Below are positions 29,880 to 37,163 of a stretch of DNA of 37,163 bases, one piece after another. The notes beneath the pieces are model-generated. The model was not told the origin of the DNA and did no database searches. It saw only the letters and a program-made list of their open reading frames with translations. The translations under genes and the position numbers were made by a program. Numbering within the stretch: position 1 is the stretch's first letter; each line of letters begins with the position of its first letter. Origin of the DNA: an uncultured Roseburia sp. (GTDB taxonomy: Bacteria; Bacillota; Clostridia; Lachnospirales; Lachnospiraceae); assembly GCA_910577925.1 (NCBI GenBank), contig CAJTOI010000014.1, positions 1-37,163 on the forward strand, given 5' to 3'.

Positions 29880-32301
29880 GCGGATCTATTTAAACGACGG
29901 TTGGAAATTTGCGGAGCGGTTTACGGAGCAGATGACGCAGCGGGAATTTGCGGATGAGGGGCTTGATGAGGTCCGCCTGCCTCACACGGTGCGGGAAACG
30001 CCGCTGCACTATTTTGATGAAAGCTGCTATCAGATGGTGAGCGGCTACCGCAGGACAGTGGAACTGCCGCAGACGTGGAAGGGAAAGAAAATCCTTCTCA
30101 CGATAGACGGCGCGGCTCATGACGCAGAGGTATACTGGAACGGGAAAAAGGTGGGAGAGCACCACTGCGGCTACACGGCTTTTACGATGGACGTCAGCGG
30201 AGAAGTCCTCTGGGAGGGGGAAAATATACTGACAGTCCGGGTGGACAGCAGGGAGAGGCCGGGGATTCCGCCGTTTGGATTTGTGGTCGATTATATGACC
30301 TACGGCGGACTTACAAGAGAGGTGTGGATTGAAGCCAGAAATGAGAGTTACATAGAGGACGCCTTTGTGCGGGGAGAGCAGGAGAGGGACGGCTGGGAAA
30401 TCGTATCGCAGATCGCGGTAAGCAGAGCAGTCGGACAGGCCACGCTCCGCCAGAGCATAAGGCAGCGTGGGGAGGAAGCTTACCGCCCGCTCGGGGAGCG
30501 GGAGATATCGGGGACTGCGGCAGAACTTCATTTTCCGGCGGAGGATATCGAGCGCTGGGATGTGGATGCGCCGAAGCTGTACGAGGTGAAAACAGAGCTG
30601 CTTGTGGCGGGCGTCCCGGTGGATGAGACAGTCGTTACGACGGGCTTTCGGAGCGCAAAGTTCCTGGCGGACGGATTTTACTTAAACGGCAGGAAGCTAA
30701 AACTGCGGGGCTTAAACCGCCATCAGAGCTATCCCTATGTGGGGTATGCGATGCCGGAAGCCATGCAGAAAATGGATGCGGATATCTTAAAATACGAGCT
30801 CGGTGTCAACGCGGTGCGGACTTCGCACTATCCGCAGTCGCACTACTTTCTTGAGCGCTGTGACGAGATCGGGCTTCTGGTATTTACCGAGATTCCCGGC
30901 TGGCAGCACATCGGAGACGAGGCATGGAAGGAGCAGGCAGTCCGCAATGTGAAGGATATGGTGACGCAGTACCGCAATCACACCTCTATTATCCTCTGGG
31001 GCGTGCGCATCAACGAGTCGCAGGATGACGACGCGTTTTATGAAAAAACAAATGCGGCGGCGCATGCGTTAGACCCGACGCGGCCGACCGGCGGCGTCCG
31101 CGCCCACAAAAAGAGCAGCCTGCTCGAGGATGTGTACACCTACAATGACTTTGTGCACGCGGGAAAAAACAGGGGCTGCGAGCGGAAACGAGACGTCACC
31201 TCCGATATGGGAAAACCCTATCTGATCAGCGAGTACAACGGCCATATGTATCCGACGAAGGCCTTTGACTGGGAGGAGCACCGGGTAGAGCACGCGATGC
31301 GCCACGTGCGGGTATTAGACGCTGCGGCCGGGGAGGCGGATATCGCCGGAAGCTTCGGCTGGTGTATGTTTGACTACAACACGCACAAGGATTTCGGAAG
31401 CGGCGACCGCATCTGCTATCACGGGGTGCTCGACATGTTCCGCAACCCGAAGCTTGCGGCGGCAGTGTACGCCTGCCAGCAGGAAAAAGAGCCGGTATTG
31501 GTGCTTGGTTCATCCATGGATATCGGGGAGCATCCGGGCTGCAACCGCGGCGAAACCTATATTTTTACAAATGCGGACAGCGTAAAAATGTATAAAAACG
31601 ATTGCTTTATCAAGGAGTACAGGCAGGGTGATTCCGTCTGGAAACATCTTTCCCACGGCCCGCTGTTAGTCGATGATTTTATCGGGAACGCTATCGCGGA
31701 AGGAGAAAATTTTGCACCGGCCCAGGAGCGCGGCGTCAAGGATATCTTAAATGCGGTGGCGAGATTTGGAATGTCGAATCTGCCGAAATCCGTTTACGTG
31801 ACGGCGTTTAAGATGATACTTCGCTATCACATGAAGCCGGAACAGGCCGTAGCGCTCTACAACAAATATGTGGGCGACTGGGGCGGAGCATCCACGACTT
31901 ACCGGTTCGAGGCTATAAAAGACGGCGAGGTCGCGGCTGTCGTCAAAAAGGAGCCGATGCATGAGGTAAGGCTTTTTGCGAAGGCAGACCACACCGAGCT
32001 GTGTGAGAGGACGACCTATGATGTGGCGGCAGTCCGCATTGAGGCCCGCGATGAGAACGGAAATGTATTAAGCTTTTTCAGCGAACCGGTATCGTTTGAG
32101 CTCGAGGGGCCGGCGGAGCTGATCGGTCCCGGGACGGCGGCGCTGCAGGGCGGAATGGGAGGAACCTATATAAAAACCACAGGGGAGAGCGGCAGCGTGA
32201 CCCTTGTGATCACAAACAGCCAGACAGAGCCGGTGCGGCTTACCTTTACGGCGCATGCGAAGGAGGATGCACATGCCGGCGCTCCTTTGCAGGGGATGTG
32301 A
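29872..32301 (+). CDS. Glycoside hydrolase family 2 (beta-galactosidase-like)
   Basis: An 809-residue enzyme with no signal peptide, so cytoplasmic. It has the GH2 order: sugar-binding jelly roll (1-160), immunoglobulin-like domain (165-265), then the TIM barrel from about 270 (LNGRKLKLRGLNRHQSYP). Acid/base Glu 382 is in WGVRINESQDD and nucleophile Glu 454 in SEYNGH. The N-K-G glucuronide signature is absent. A further ~250-residue C-terminal beta-rich part follows the barrel. Beta-galactosidase is most likely given the GH36 gene in the operon, but substrate cannot be fixed from sequence. The ATG follows GGGAGGAGC and overlaps the TetR stop. Confidence 0.88.
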   Translation: MSERIYLNDGWKFAERFTEQMTQREFADEGLDEVRLPHTVRETPLHYFDESCYQMVSGYRRTVELPQTWKGKKILLTIDGAAHDAEVYWNGKKVGEHHCGYTAFTMDVSGEVLWEGENILTVRVDSRERPGIPPFGFVVDYMTYGGLTREVWIEARNESYIEDAFVRGEQERDGWEIVSQIAVSRAVGQATLRQSIRQRGEEAYRPLGEREISGTAAELHFPAEDIERWDVDAPKLYEVKTELLVAGVPVDETVVTTGFRSAKFLADGFYLNGRKLKLRGLNRHQSYPYVGYAMPEAMQKMDADILKYELGVNAVRTSHYPQSHYFLERCDEIGLLVFTEIPGWQHIGDEAWKEQAVRNVKDMVTQYRNHTSIILWGVRINESQDDDAFYEKTNAAAHALDPTRPTGGVRAHKKSSLLEDVYTYNDFVHAGKNRGCERKRDVTSDMGKPYLISEYNGHMYPTKAFDWEEHRVEHAMRHVRVLDAAAGEADIAGSFGWCMFDYNTHKDFGSGDRICYHGVLDMFRNPKLAAAVYACQQEKEPVLVLGSSMDIGEHPGCNRGETYIFTNADSVKMYKNDCFIKEYRQGDSVWKHLSHGPLLVDDFIGNAIAEGENFAPAQERGVKDILNAVARFGMSNLPKSVYVTAFKMILRYHMKPEQAVALYNKYVGDWGGASTTYRFEAIKDGEVAAVVKKEPMHEVRLFAKADHTELCERTTYDVAAVRIEARDENGNVLSFFSEPVSFELEGPAELIGPGTAALQGGMGGTYIKTTGESGSVTLVITNSQTEPVRLTFTAHAKEDAHAGAPLQGM

Positions 32302-32338
32302 CGGGTATCTGTGTGAGAAAGAAAAGGAGAGAGGGAAA

Positions 32339-33844
32339 ATGGCAGAAAAATCAAAGGTGATCTTCGGGAACCCGATGACGGCGGGAACCTACCGAAAGGC
32401 GGTAAAATCAAAGAAAAAATATGCGAAAAAATTCGGGGATGACTCAAAGGCGAGTTATCCGGTCGCGATCGAGAAGAATCCTTATATCGGAGATCTGCTT
32501 GGCGTTCGCAATATTTTAGTCGGGGAGCCTGCGCAGAACGCCCATTATGATCCGGCGGCAAAGGCGCAAAGAGAAGAGTTTGACAGAGAGCGGGGCATTA
32601 TCGTCGGAAACATCCGCATGGGCTTCGGACATTACCGTATTTCCATGGCGATCGCCTCTGCGGCGAAGTCCATGGGTTATACGCCCTACTGGATGGACTT
32701 AAATTCCTACCGGCAGACCACCTGCACCAAGGTCATCGGTGCGCAGAATGATTTGTATTCGCTCGGCTCAAGGCTCTCCGGAAAGAGCAGGCTGTTTAAC
32801 AGATTAGTCTGGGAGCCGATGAATTACGAGGGCTTCCGCAAGCTGAGCTACAATGCCGCAGATCAGAAAAATGCGGAGCTGATGGCGCCGGTGTATGCCA
32901 ATATCCCGAAGGATATTCCGGTGGTGGCTACCCATGTGTGGCCGGCGCAGGCCGCGGTTCACGCTGGGATGCATCATGTCGTGAACGCGATTCCTGACAA
33001 CTGGCCGATGGCGCTTCATTTTGCGGAGGGGAGCGTCCACACGATTCAGACGCATTACGCTTACCAGGGCTACCGCATTTTAAACGGAATGCAGGGAAAA
33101 GATGTACTAAAGCCGATGCCGGAGGAGGATCTGGTATACACCGGGCATTATATTGACCATGAGCTGGTTGCAAATATTGAGTCAGACTGCGCGGCGCGCT
33201 GTGCGAGAAAGGCGGAGGGGAAGCCGATGCGCTTTCTTCTCACCATCGGTGGAGCAGGAGCGCAGAAGGAGATTTTTGCGGCGATCATAAAATCGCTGCT
33301 GCCGGCCATCCGGGAAAAGCGGGCGGCGATCTGCGTCAATGTGGGCGACTACCGCAATGTGTGGGAGGAACTCATAAAGGAGATACCGGGGCTTGCGGCA
33401 GTCTCACGGGAGCATTTTGACAGCTGGAGCGAGACGGAGCGTTTCGCGCGGGAGGCGCTGACGGGAGACGTGAAGGGCGTGCACGGCTTCTGGCACAAAA
33501 ATATCTTTGAGGCGGTCTACTGCACGAACCTGCTGATGCGCAGCTGTGATGTGCTGGTGACGAAGCCGAGCGAGCTGGCGTTTTACCCGGTGCCGAAGCT
33601 CTTTATCAAGCGTGTCGGCGGGCATGAGCAGTGGGGAGCGATCCACTCGGCCGAGATCGGGGACGGAACCTTAGAGTGCCGCGATATTCCGCACACGATT
33701 CAGATGCTGGAGCTTTTTTTGGAGGACGGAAATTATTTGAAGGATATGTGTGACAATATTGTTGCGAATAAGGCGGCGGGGATCTATGACGGCGCGTACC
33801 GCGTCGTGGAGCTTGCGATGCAGGCAAAGGAGGCAAAGAGATGA
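32339..33844 (+). CDS. Uncharacterised GT-B-like protein (MGDG synthase/MurG-like pattern) in a sugar operon
   Basis: A 501-residue soluble protein. I cannot assign a named family. After a basic N-terminus (1-80), residues about 88-110 read GIIVGNIRMGFGHYRISMA, which resembles the glycine-rich GFGH loop of GT28/MGDG-type GT-B enzymes. LLTIGGAGAQKEIFAAII near residue 300 and VTKPSELAFYPVPKLFI with VGGHEQWGA near 412 correspond to the donor-binding lobe, where Lys/Pro/Ser-Glu replaces the usual GGxT. The ATG follows AAAGGAGAGAGGG. It starts 37 bp after the GH2 gene and its stop overlaps the GPH start as ATGA. A role as a phosphorylase, glycosyltransferase or sugar-binding protein is possible. 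None is proven. Confidence 0.75.
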   Translation: MAEKSKVIFGNPMTAGTYRKAVKSKKKYAKKFGDDSKASYPVAIEKNPYIGDLLGVRNILVGEPAQNAHYDPAAKAQREEFDRERGIIVGNIRMGFGHYRISMAIASAAKSMGYTPYWMDLNSYRQTTCTKVIGAQNDLYSLGSRLSGKSRLFNRLVWEPMNYEGFRKLSYNAADQKNAELMAPVYANIPKDIPVVATHVWPAQAAVHAGMHHVVNAIPDNWPMALHFAEGSVHTIQTHYAYQGYRILNGMQGKDVLKPMPEEDLVYTGHYIDHELVANIESDCAARCARKAEGKPMRFLLTIGGAGAQKEIFAAIIKSLLPAIREKRAAICVNVGDYRNVWEELIKEIPGLAAVSREHFDSWSETERFAREALTGDVKGVHGFWHKNIFEAVYCTNLLMRSCDVLVTKPSELAFYPVPKLFIKRVGGHEQWGAIHSAEIGDGTLECRDIPHTIQMLELFLEDGNYLKDMCDNIVANKAAGIYDGAYRVVELAMQAKEAKR

Positions 33845-35232
33845 AACTGACAGGAAAAGAGAAAGTATCTTATGGTCTTGGGGCGGTGGGCAAGGATATG
33901 GTATATATGCTCTCTGCGAGCTACATACTGTATTATTATCAGGATATTCTGGGAGTGAGCGCAATCGCGATGGGAGTGATTCTGATGGCGGCCCGCGTGT
34001 TTGACGCGTTTAACGATCCGATCATGGGCGTGCTGGTGGCAAAGACCCGAACAAAATGGGGAAAATTCCGTCCCTGGCTTTTTGTTGGTACGATTCTAAA
34101 TGCGGTTGTGCTCTTTGTGATGTTTGCGGCGCCGCCGGCCTTAGACGGCCCGGGGCTTGTGGCCTATGCGGCAGTTACCTATATCGTGTGGGGCGTGACC
34201 TACACAATGATGGATATTCCTTACTGGTCGATGATTCCGGCTTTCACCGAGGGCGGCAGGGAACGGGAGAGCTTATCTACGCTGGCGCGCTCCTGCGCCG
34301 GTGTCGGCTCCGCCATCGTTACGATTATCACGATGCCCTGCGTTATGATGCTCGGAAACGGAGCAGAGCGGGACGGCTTCAAGTGGTTTGCGCTTGCCGT
34401 CGCCATCGTGTTCGTGCTGTTTATCACCGCTACCTGTGTCAATATCAGGGAAAAATCCACGGTGGACGTAGATTCGCCCTCCGTCGGACAAATGTTTAAG
34501 GCGCTGTTGCAAAACGACCAGGCGATGGCTGTTGTTGTCACGATCGTACTGATCAACTGCTCGATTTATATCACGTCGAATTTGGTCATTTACTTTTTTA
34601 AATACGATTTCGGCGGGGAGGGCTGGTATAACAGCTATACGCTGTTCAACACCTTCGGCGGTGCGATACAGATTCTGTCAATGATGCTGTTCTTCCCGCT
34701 GCTCCGCAGATTTTTAAACACGATGCAGGTATTTTACTTAAGCCTCGGAATGGCGATTGTGGGTTATGTGAGCCTGCTGGCGCTGGCTTTTACAAATATG
34801 TCGAGCGTAGTGCTTTTGTTTATCCCCGGCTTCTTTATCTTCTGCGCGAACGGAATGCTCACGGTGCTGACGACCGTGTTTCTTGCGAATACCGTGGATT
34901 ACGGGGAGCTGAAAAATAACAGGCGTGACGAGAGCGTGATTTTTTCGATGCAGACCTTTGTCGTAAAGCTGGCCTCCGGCGTGGCGGCGCTGATAGCGTC
35001 CATCTGCCTGACGGTGTTTCATCTGAGCGACGAGGTGGATACGGCTTCTGCGGCCGCGGATGCGGCGGTGGCAGTCTCCTCCGTCGTGGGACTGCGCATG
35101 ACGATGACGCTTGTGCCGATCGTGGGACTTTTGGCAGCCGTGGTTGTGTTCCATAAAAAATACACGCTCACAGAGGAGCGGGTGGAAGAGATCGCACGGC
35201 AGGTAAAGGAGAGACGGGGAGGCGGCGTATGA
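33841..35232 (+). CDS. GPH-family sugar:cation symporter (MelB-like)
   Basis: A 463-residue inner-membrane carrier with about 12 membrane helices. The GPH signature is present: MGVILMAARVFDAFNDPIMG near residue 45 and TRTKWGKFRPWL near 70. YTMMDIPYWSMIPAFT at about 120 is the conserved loop of glucuronide and melibiose carriers. It should bring in a galactoside, glucuronide or related sugar with Na or H. The start overlaps the upstream stop (ATGA), as does the end with the GH36 start, so expression is coupled. A sugar symporter beside GH2 and GH36 genes indicates import of a short oligosaccharide. Confidence 0.92.
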   Translation: MKLTGKEKVSYGLGAVGKDMVYMLSASYILYYYQDILGVSAIAMGVILMAARVFDAFNDPIMGVLVAKTRTKWGKFRPWLFVGTILNAVVLFVMFAAPPALDGPGLVAYAAVTYIVWGVTYTMMDIPYWSMIPAFTEGGRERESLSTLARSCAGVGSAIVTIITMPCVMMLGNGAERDGFKWFALAVAIVFVLFITATCVNIREKSTVDVDSPSVGQMFKALLQNDQAMAVVVTIVLINCSIYITSNLVIYFFKYDFGGEGWYNSYTLFNTFGGAIQILSMMLFFPLLRRFLNTMQVFYLSLGMAIVGYVSLLALAFTNMSSVVLLFIPGFFIFCANGMLTVLTTVFLANTVDYGELKNNRRDESVIFSMQTFVVKLASGVAALIASICLTVFHLSDEVDTASAAADAAVAVSSVVGLRMTMTLVPIVGLLAAVVVFHKKYTLTEERVEEIARQVKERRGGGV

Positions 35233-37163
35233 TTCGGGAATGGAACGGCTTTTTTGCGCTTGATACGGAACACACCTCCTATGGCTTTCGGGTGCTTGGC
35301 ACCGGGCAGTTAGAGCATCTCTACTACGGCAGAAAAATCCGCATGCAGGAGGGATGCGAGGAGGCGCTTTTTGAAAAGCATGCCTTTGCGCCGGGCAACA
35401 CGAATCTCTATGACGGGGAGCACCCGGAATTTTCACTTGAGGACATGCGGCTTGAGATGTCCTCATGCGGAAAAGGGGATATCAGGGAGCCGTTTGTGGA
35501 GATCGTCTACGGCGACGGGAGCATGACTTCGGATTTCGTGTTTGACTCCTTTTCGATTGCGGTGGGAAAGGAGCCGTATCGGGAGCTGCCTGGCTCCTAT
35601 GACGAGGAGCAGAGGGTCGAGACCCTCTGCGTCGTGCTGCGGGATAAAAACAGCAGAACGGCGGAGGAGGGCCGCGGGCTCCTTCTGGAGCTGCGCTATT
35701 ATGTCTATGAGGATTGTGATGTGATTGCGCGGAGTGCGCGCCTTGTCAATGAGAGCGGGGAAGAGGTGCAGATAAAGCGCCTGATGAGTATGCAGCTGGA
35801 TTTTGACACGTCGGACTATGTGTTTTCTACCTTTAACGGGGCGTGGGCGCGCGAGATGCGCCGTTTCGACCACCGCATCGGCGCGGGGCGGCATGTGAAC
35901 AGCTCGCGCACCGGAACCTCCTCAAACCGCGCGAATCCGTTTGTGATGCTGGCGGGATGCGGCACTACGGAGGATGCGGGGGAGTGCTACGGCTTTAATC
36001 TGATTTACAGCGGCAATCACTACGAGGCGGCGGAGGCAGGCAGCTATGGAAAGCTGCGTCTCGTCGCAGGAATCAATCCTGAGTTTTTCTCCTGGCAGCT
36101 TGCGCCGGGGGAGAGCTTTGAGGCGCCGGAGGCGGTCATGGCATTTTCCCATGAGGGATATAACGGAATGAGCCAGTGTATGCACCGGTTTGTCAGAGAG
36201 CATATTGTCCGGGGCGAGTGGAAGCATAAGGAGCGTCCGGTGCTCTTAAACAGCTGGGAGGCGGCCTATTTTGACATCAATGAGAAAAAGCTGCTGTCTC
36301 TGGCAAAGGCAGGGAAGGAGGCCGGCATTGAGCTGTTTGTCATGGATGACGGCTGGTTTGGCGAGCGGAACGATGACAGCCATTCGCTGGGAGACTGGGA
36401 GGTAAATCCCAAAAAGCTTCCCGGCGGCCTTGCCGGACTTGCAGATAAAATCAAAGCGATGGGACTCGACTTCGGGATCTGGGTGGAGCCGGAGATGGTA
36501 AATGTGAGCAGCAGGCTTTATGCCGAGCACCCGGGCTGGACGGTGGAGATTCCGGGAAAGAAGCATTCGGAGGGCAGAAACCAGCGGATATTGGATCTGA
36601 CCCGCAGAGAGGTGCAGGATTTTGTGATTGAGAAGATGAGCGAGGTGTTTTCGTCCGCCGATATTTCCTATGTAAAATGGGACATGAACCGTACCTTCAG
36701 CGACTATTTTTCGGGAAATCTTACGCCCGGGCGGCAGGGGGAGACGGCACACCGCTATATGCTGGGACTTTACCGTTGTATGGATGCGCTGGTGAAACGT
36801 TTCCCGAAAATTTTGTTTGAGGGCTGTTCCGCTGGGGGCAACCGTTTCGATCTGGGGATTTTGTGTTATTTTCCGCAGATATGGGCCAGCGATGACACCG
36901 ACGCGCTGTGCCGTGCCGAGATTCAGAACGGCTACAGCTACGGCTATCCGATGTCGGTGATAAGCGCGCATGTGTCGGCCTGTCCGAACCATCAGACTCT
37001 GCGCATAACGCCGCTTGAGACGCGGTTTCATGTGGCGGCCTTTGGGGTCTGCGGCTATGAATGTAATTTTTGCGACATGGGCAAAGAGGAGCGGGATGCG
37101 GTAAAGGAGCAGATTGCACTGTATAAGAAATGGCGGAGGGCGCTGCAGTGGGGAGCATTTTAC
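35229..37163 (+). CDS. Alpha-galactosidase, GH36 (3' end outside the window)
   Basis: 645 codons are visible and no stop is reached; the family is usually about 730 residues, so perhaps 85 are missing. There is no signal peptide. The N-terminal beta-sandwich (1-330) precedes the barrel, which begins near VLLNSWEAAYFDINEKK. FVMDDGWFGERNDD and FGIWVEPEMVN are conserved subsite motifs. Nucleophile Asp 485 is in YVKWDMNR, and acid/base Asp 555 or 556 is in IWASDDTDA. The 70-residue spacing matches known GH36 enzymes. The protein should release galactose from melibiose, raffinose-type sugars or galactomannan fragments. The start overlaps the GPH stop (ATGA). Confidence 0.95.
   Translation, partial: MIREWNGFFALDTEHTSYGFRVLGTGQLEHLYYGRKIRMQEGCEEALFEKHAFAPGNTNLYDGEHPEFSLEDMRLEMSSCGKGDIREPFVEIVYGDGSMTSDFVFDSFSIAVGKEPYRELPGSYDEEQRVETLCVVLRDKNSRTAEEGRGLLLELRYYVYEDCDVIARSARLVNESGEEVQIKRLMSMQLDFDTSDYVFSTFNGAWAREMRRFDHRIGAGRHVNSSRTGTSSNRANPFVMLAGCGTTEDAGECYGFNLIYSGNHYEAAEAGSYGKLRLVAGINPEFFSWQLAPGESFEAPEAVMAFSHEGYNGMSQCMHRFVREHIVRGEWKHKERPVLLNSWEAAYFDINEKKLLSLAKAGKEAGIELFVMDDGWFGERNDDSHSLGDWEVNPKKLPGGLAGLADKIKAMGLDFGIWVEPEMVNVSSRLYAEHPGWTVEIPGKKHSEGRNQRILDLTRREVQDFVIEKMSEVFSSADISYVKWDMNRTFSDYFSGNLTPGRQGETAHRYMLGLYRCMDALVKRFPKILFEGCSAGGNRFDLGILCYFPQIWASDDTDALCRAEIQNGYSYGYPMSVISAHVSACPNHQTLRITPLETRFHVAAFGVCGYECNFCDMGKEERDAVKEQIALYKKWRRALQWGAFY

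Noticed and set aside
35463..37158. Minus-strand open frames opposite the alpha-galactosidase
   Set aside because: They are shadows of the GH36 gene, which has all catalytic motifs.
1..37163. tRNA, rRNA, insertion sequence or prophage
   Set aside because: No cloverleaf, rRNA segment, transposase, integrase or structural phage gene was recognised; the Gp37/Gp68-like gene is common in chromosomes.

Overview
The window looks like chromosome of a motile, anaerobic Clostridia member, most likely Lachnospiraceae. The signs are strong AGGAGG-type ribosome binding sites, TTGACA/TATAAT-type promoters, three chemoreceptors, two MATE pumps, a 2Fe-2S/ASKHA corrinoid-activator-like protein, a flavin/Fe-S/FAD oxidoreductase, LarB/LarC, and a GH2-GPH-GH36 galactoside operon. 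No tRNA, rRNA, CRISPR array, insertion sequence or phage module was seen. The family assignment is an inference from gene content.

Layout: (1) 84-2096 is a two-gene sensory unit, a FIST-domain protein followed by a chemoreceptor with no membrane segment. (2) 2190-2936 and 3983-4162 hold remnants of a sugar/glucuronide locus: a solute-binding protein, an ABC permease fused out of frame to the 3' end of a beta-glucuronidase gene, and a LacI-type regulator. An intact methyltransferase gene sits between them. (3) 4181-8456 is a divergent pair. One arm is a minus-strand MerR regulator / Y-family DNA polymerase / YolD-like operon, the other a plus-strand MATE pump. The 143-bp gap has two overlapping promoters and a MerR-type dyad in a 19-bp spacer. 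(4) 8575-11446 is a DUF1266 lipoprotein, then an ECF sigma factor with an RsiV-like anti-sigma factor behind an ECF-type promoter. (5) 11726-19418 carries a transmembrane chemoreceptor, a GNAT acetyltransferase, a second MATE pump, an Old-Yellow-Enzyme-type oxidoreductase divergent from an AraC regulator, and exonuclease III. (6) 19498-23237 is a same-strand run: a DUF5131 protein, a RACo-like ASKHA protein, GreA and MetF. (7) 23405-26816 has a Cache chemoreceptor, a structured gap with a 17-codon ORF, a conserved hypothetical gene and a WYL regulator. (8) 26915-29061 (minus) is larB-larC, with a His-rich repeat inside LarC. (9) 29295-37163 (plus) is TetR / GH2 / GT-B-like protein / GPH symporter / GH36 (cut by the window end), nearly all with overlapping start and stop codons.

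How the genes fit together: the last operon should import galactosides or related oligosaccharides through the GPH symporter and split them in the cytoplasm with the GH2 and GH36 enzymes. The GT-B-like protein between them is the most intriguing uncharacterised part. The MerR region suggests joint control of drug efflux and error-prone DNA synthesis. The sigma/RsiV pair suggests a lysozyme-responsive envelope-stress circuit. The decayed glucuronide locus beside an intact galactoside operon suggests a changing diet range.
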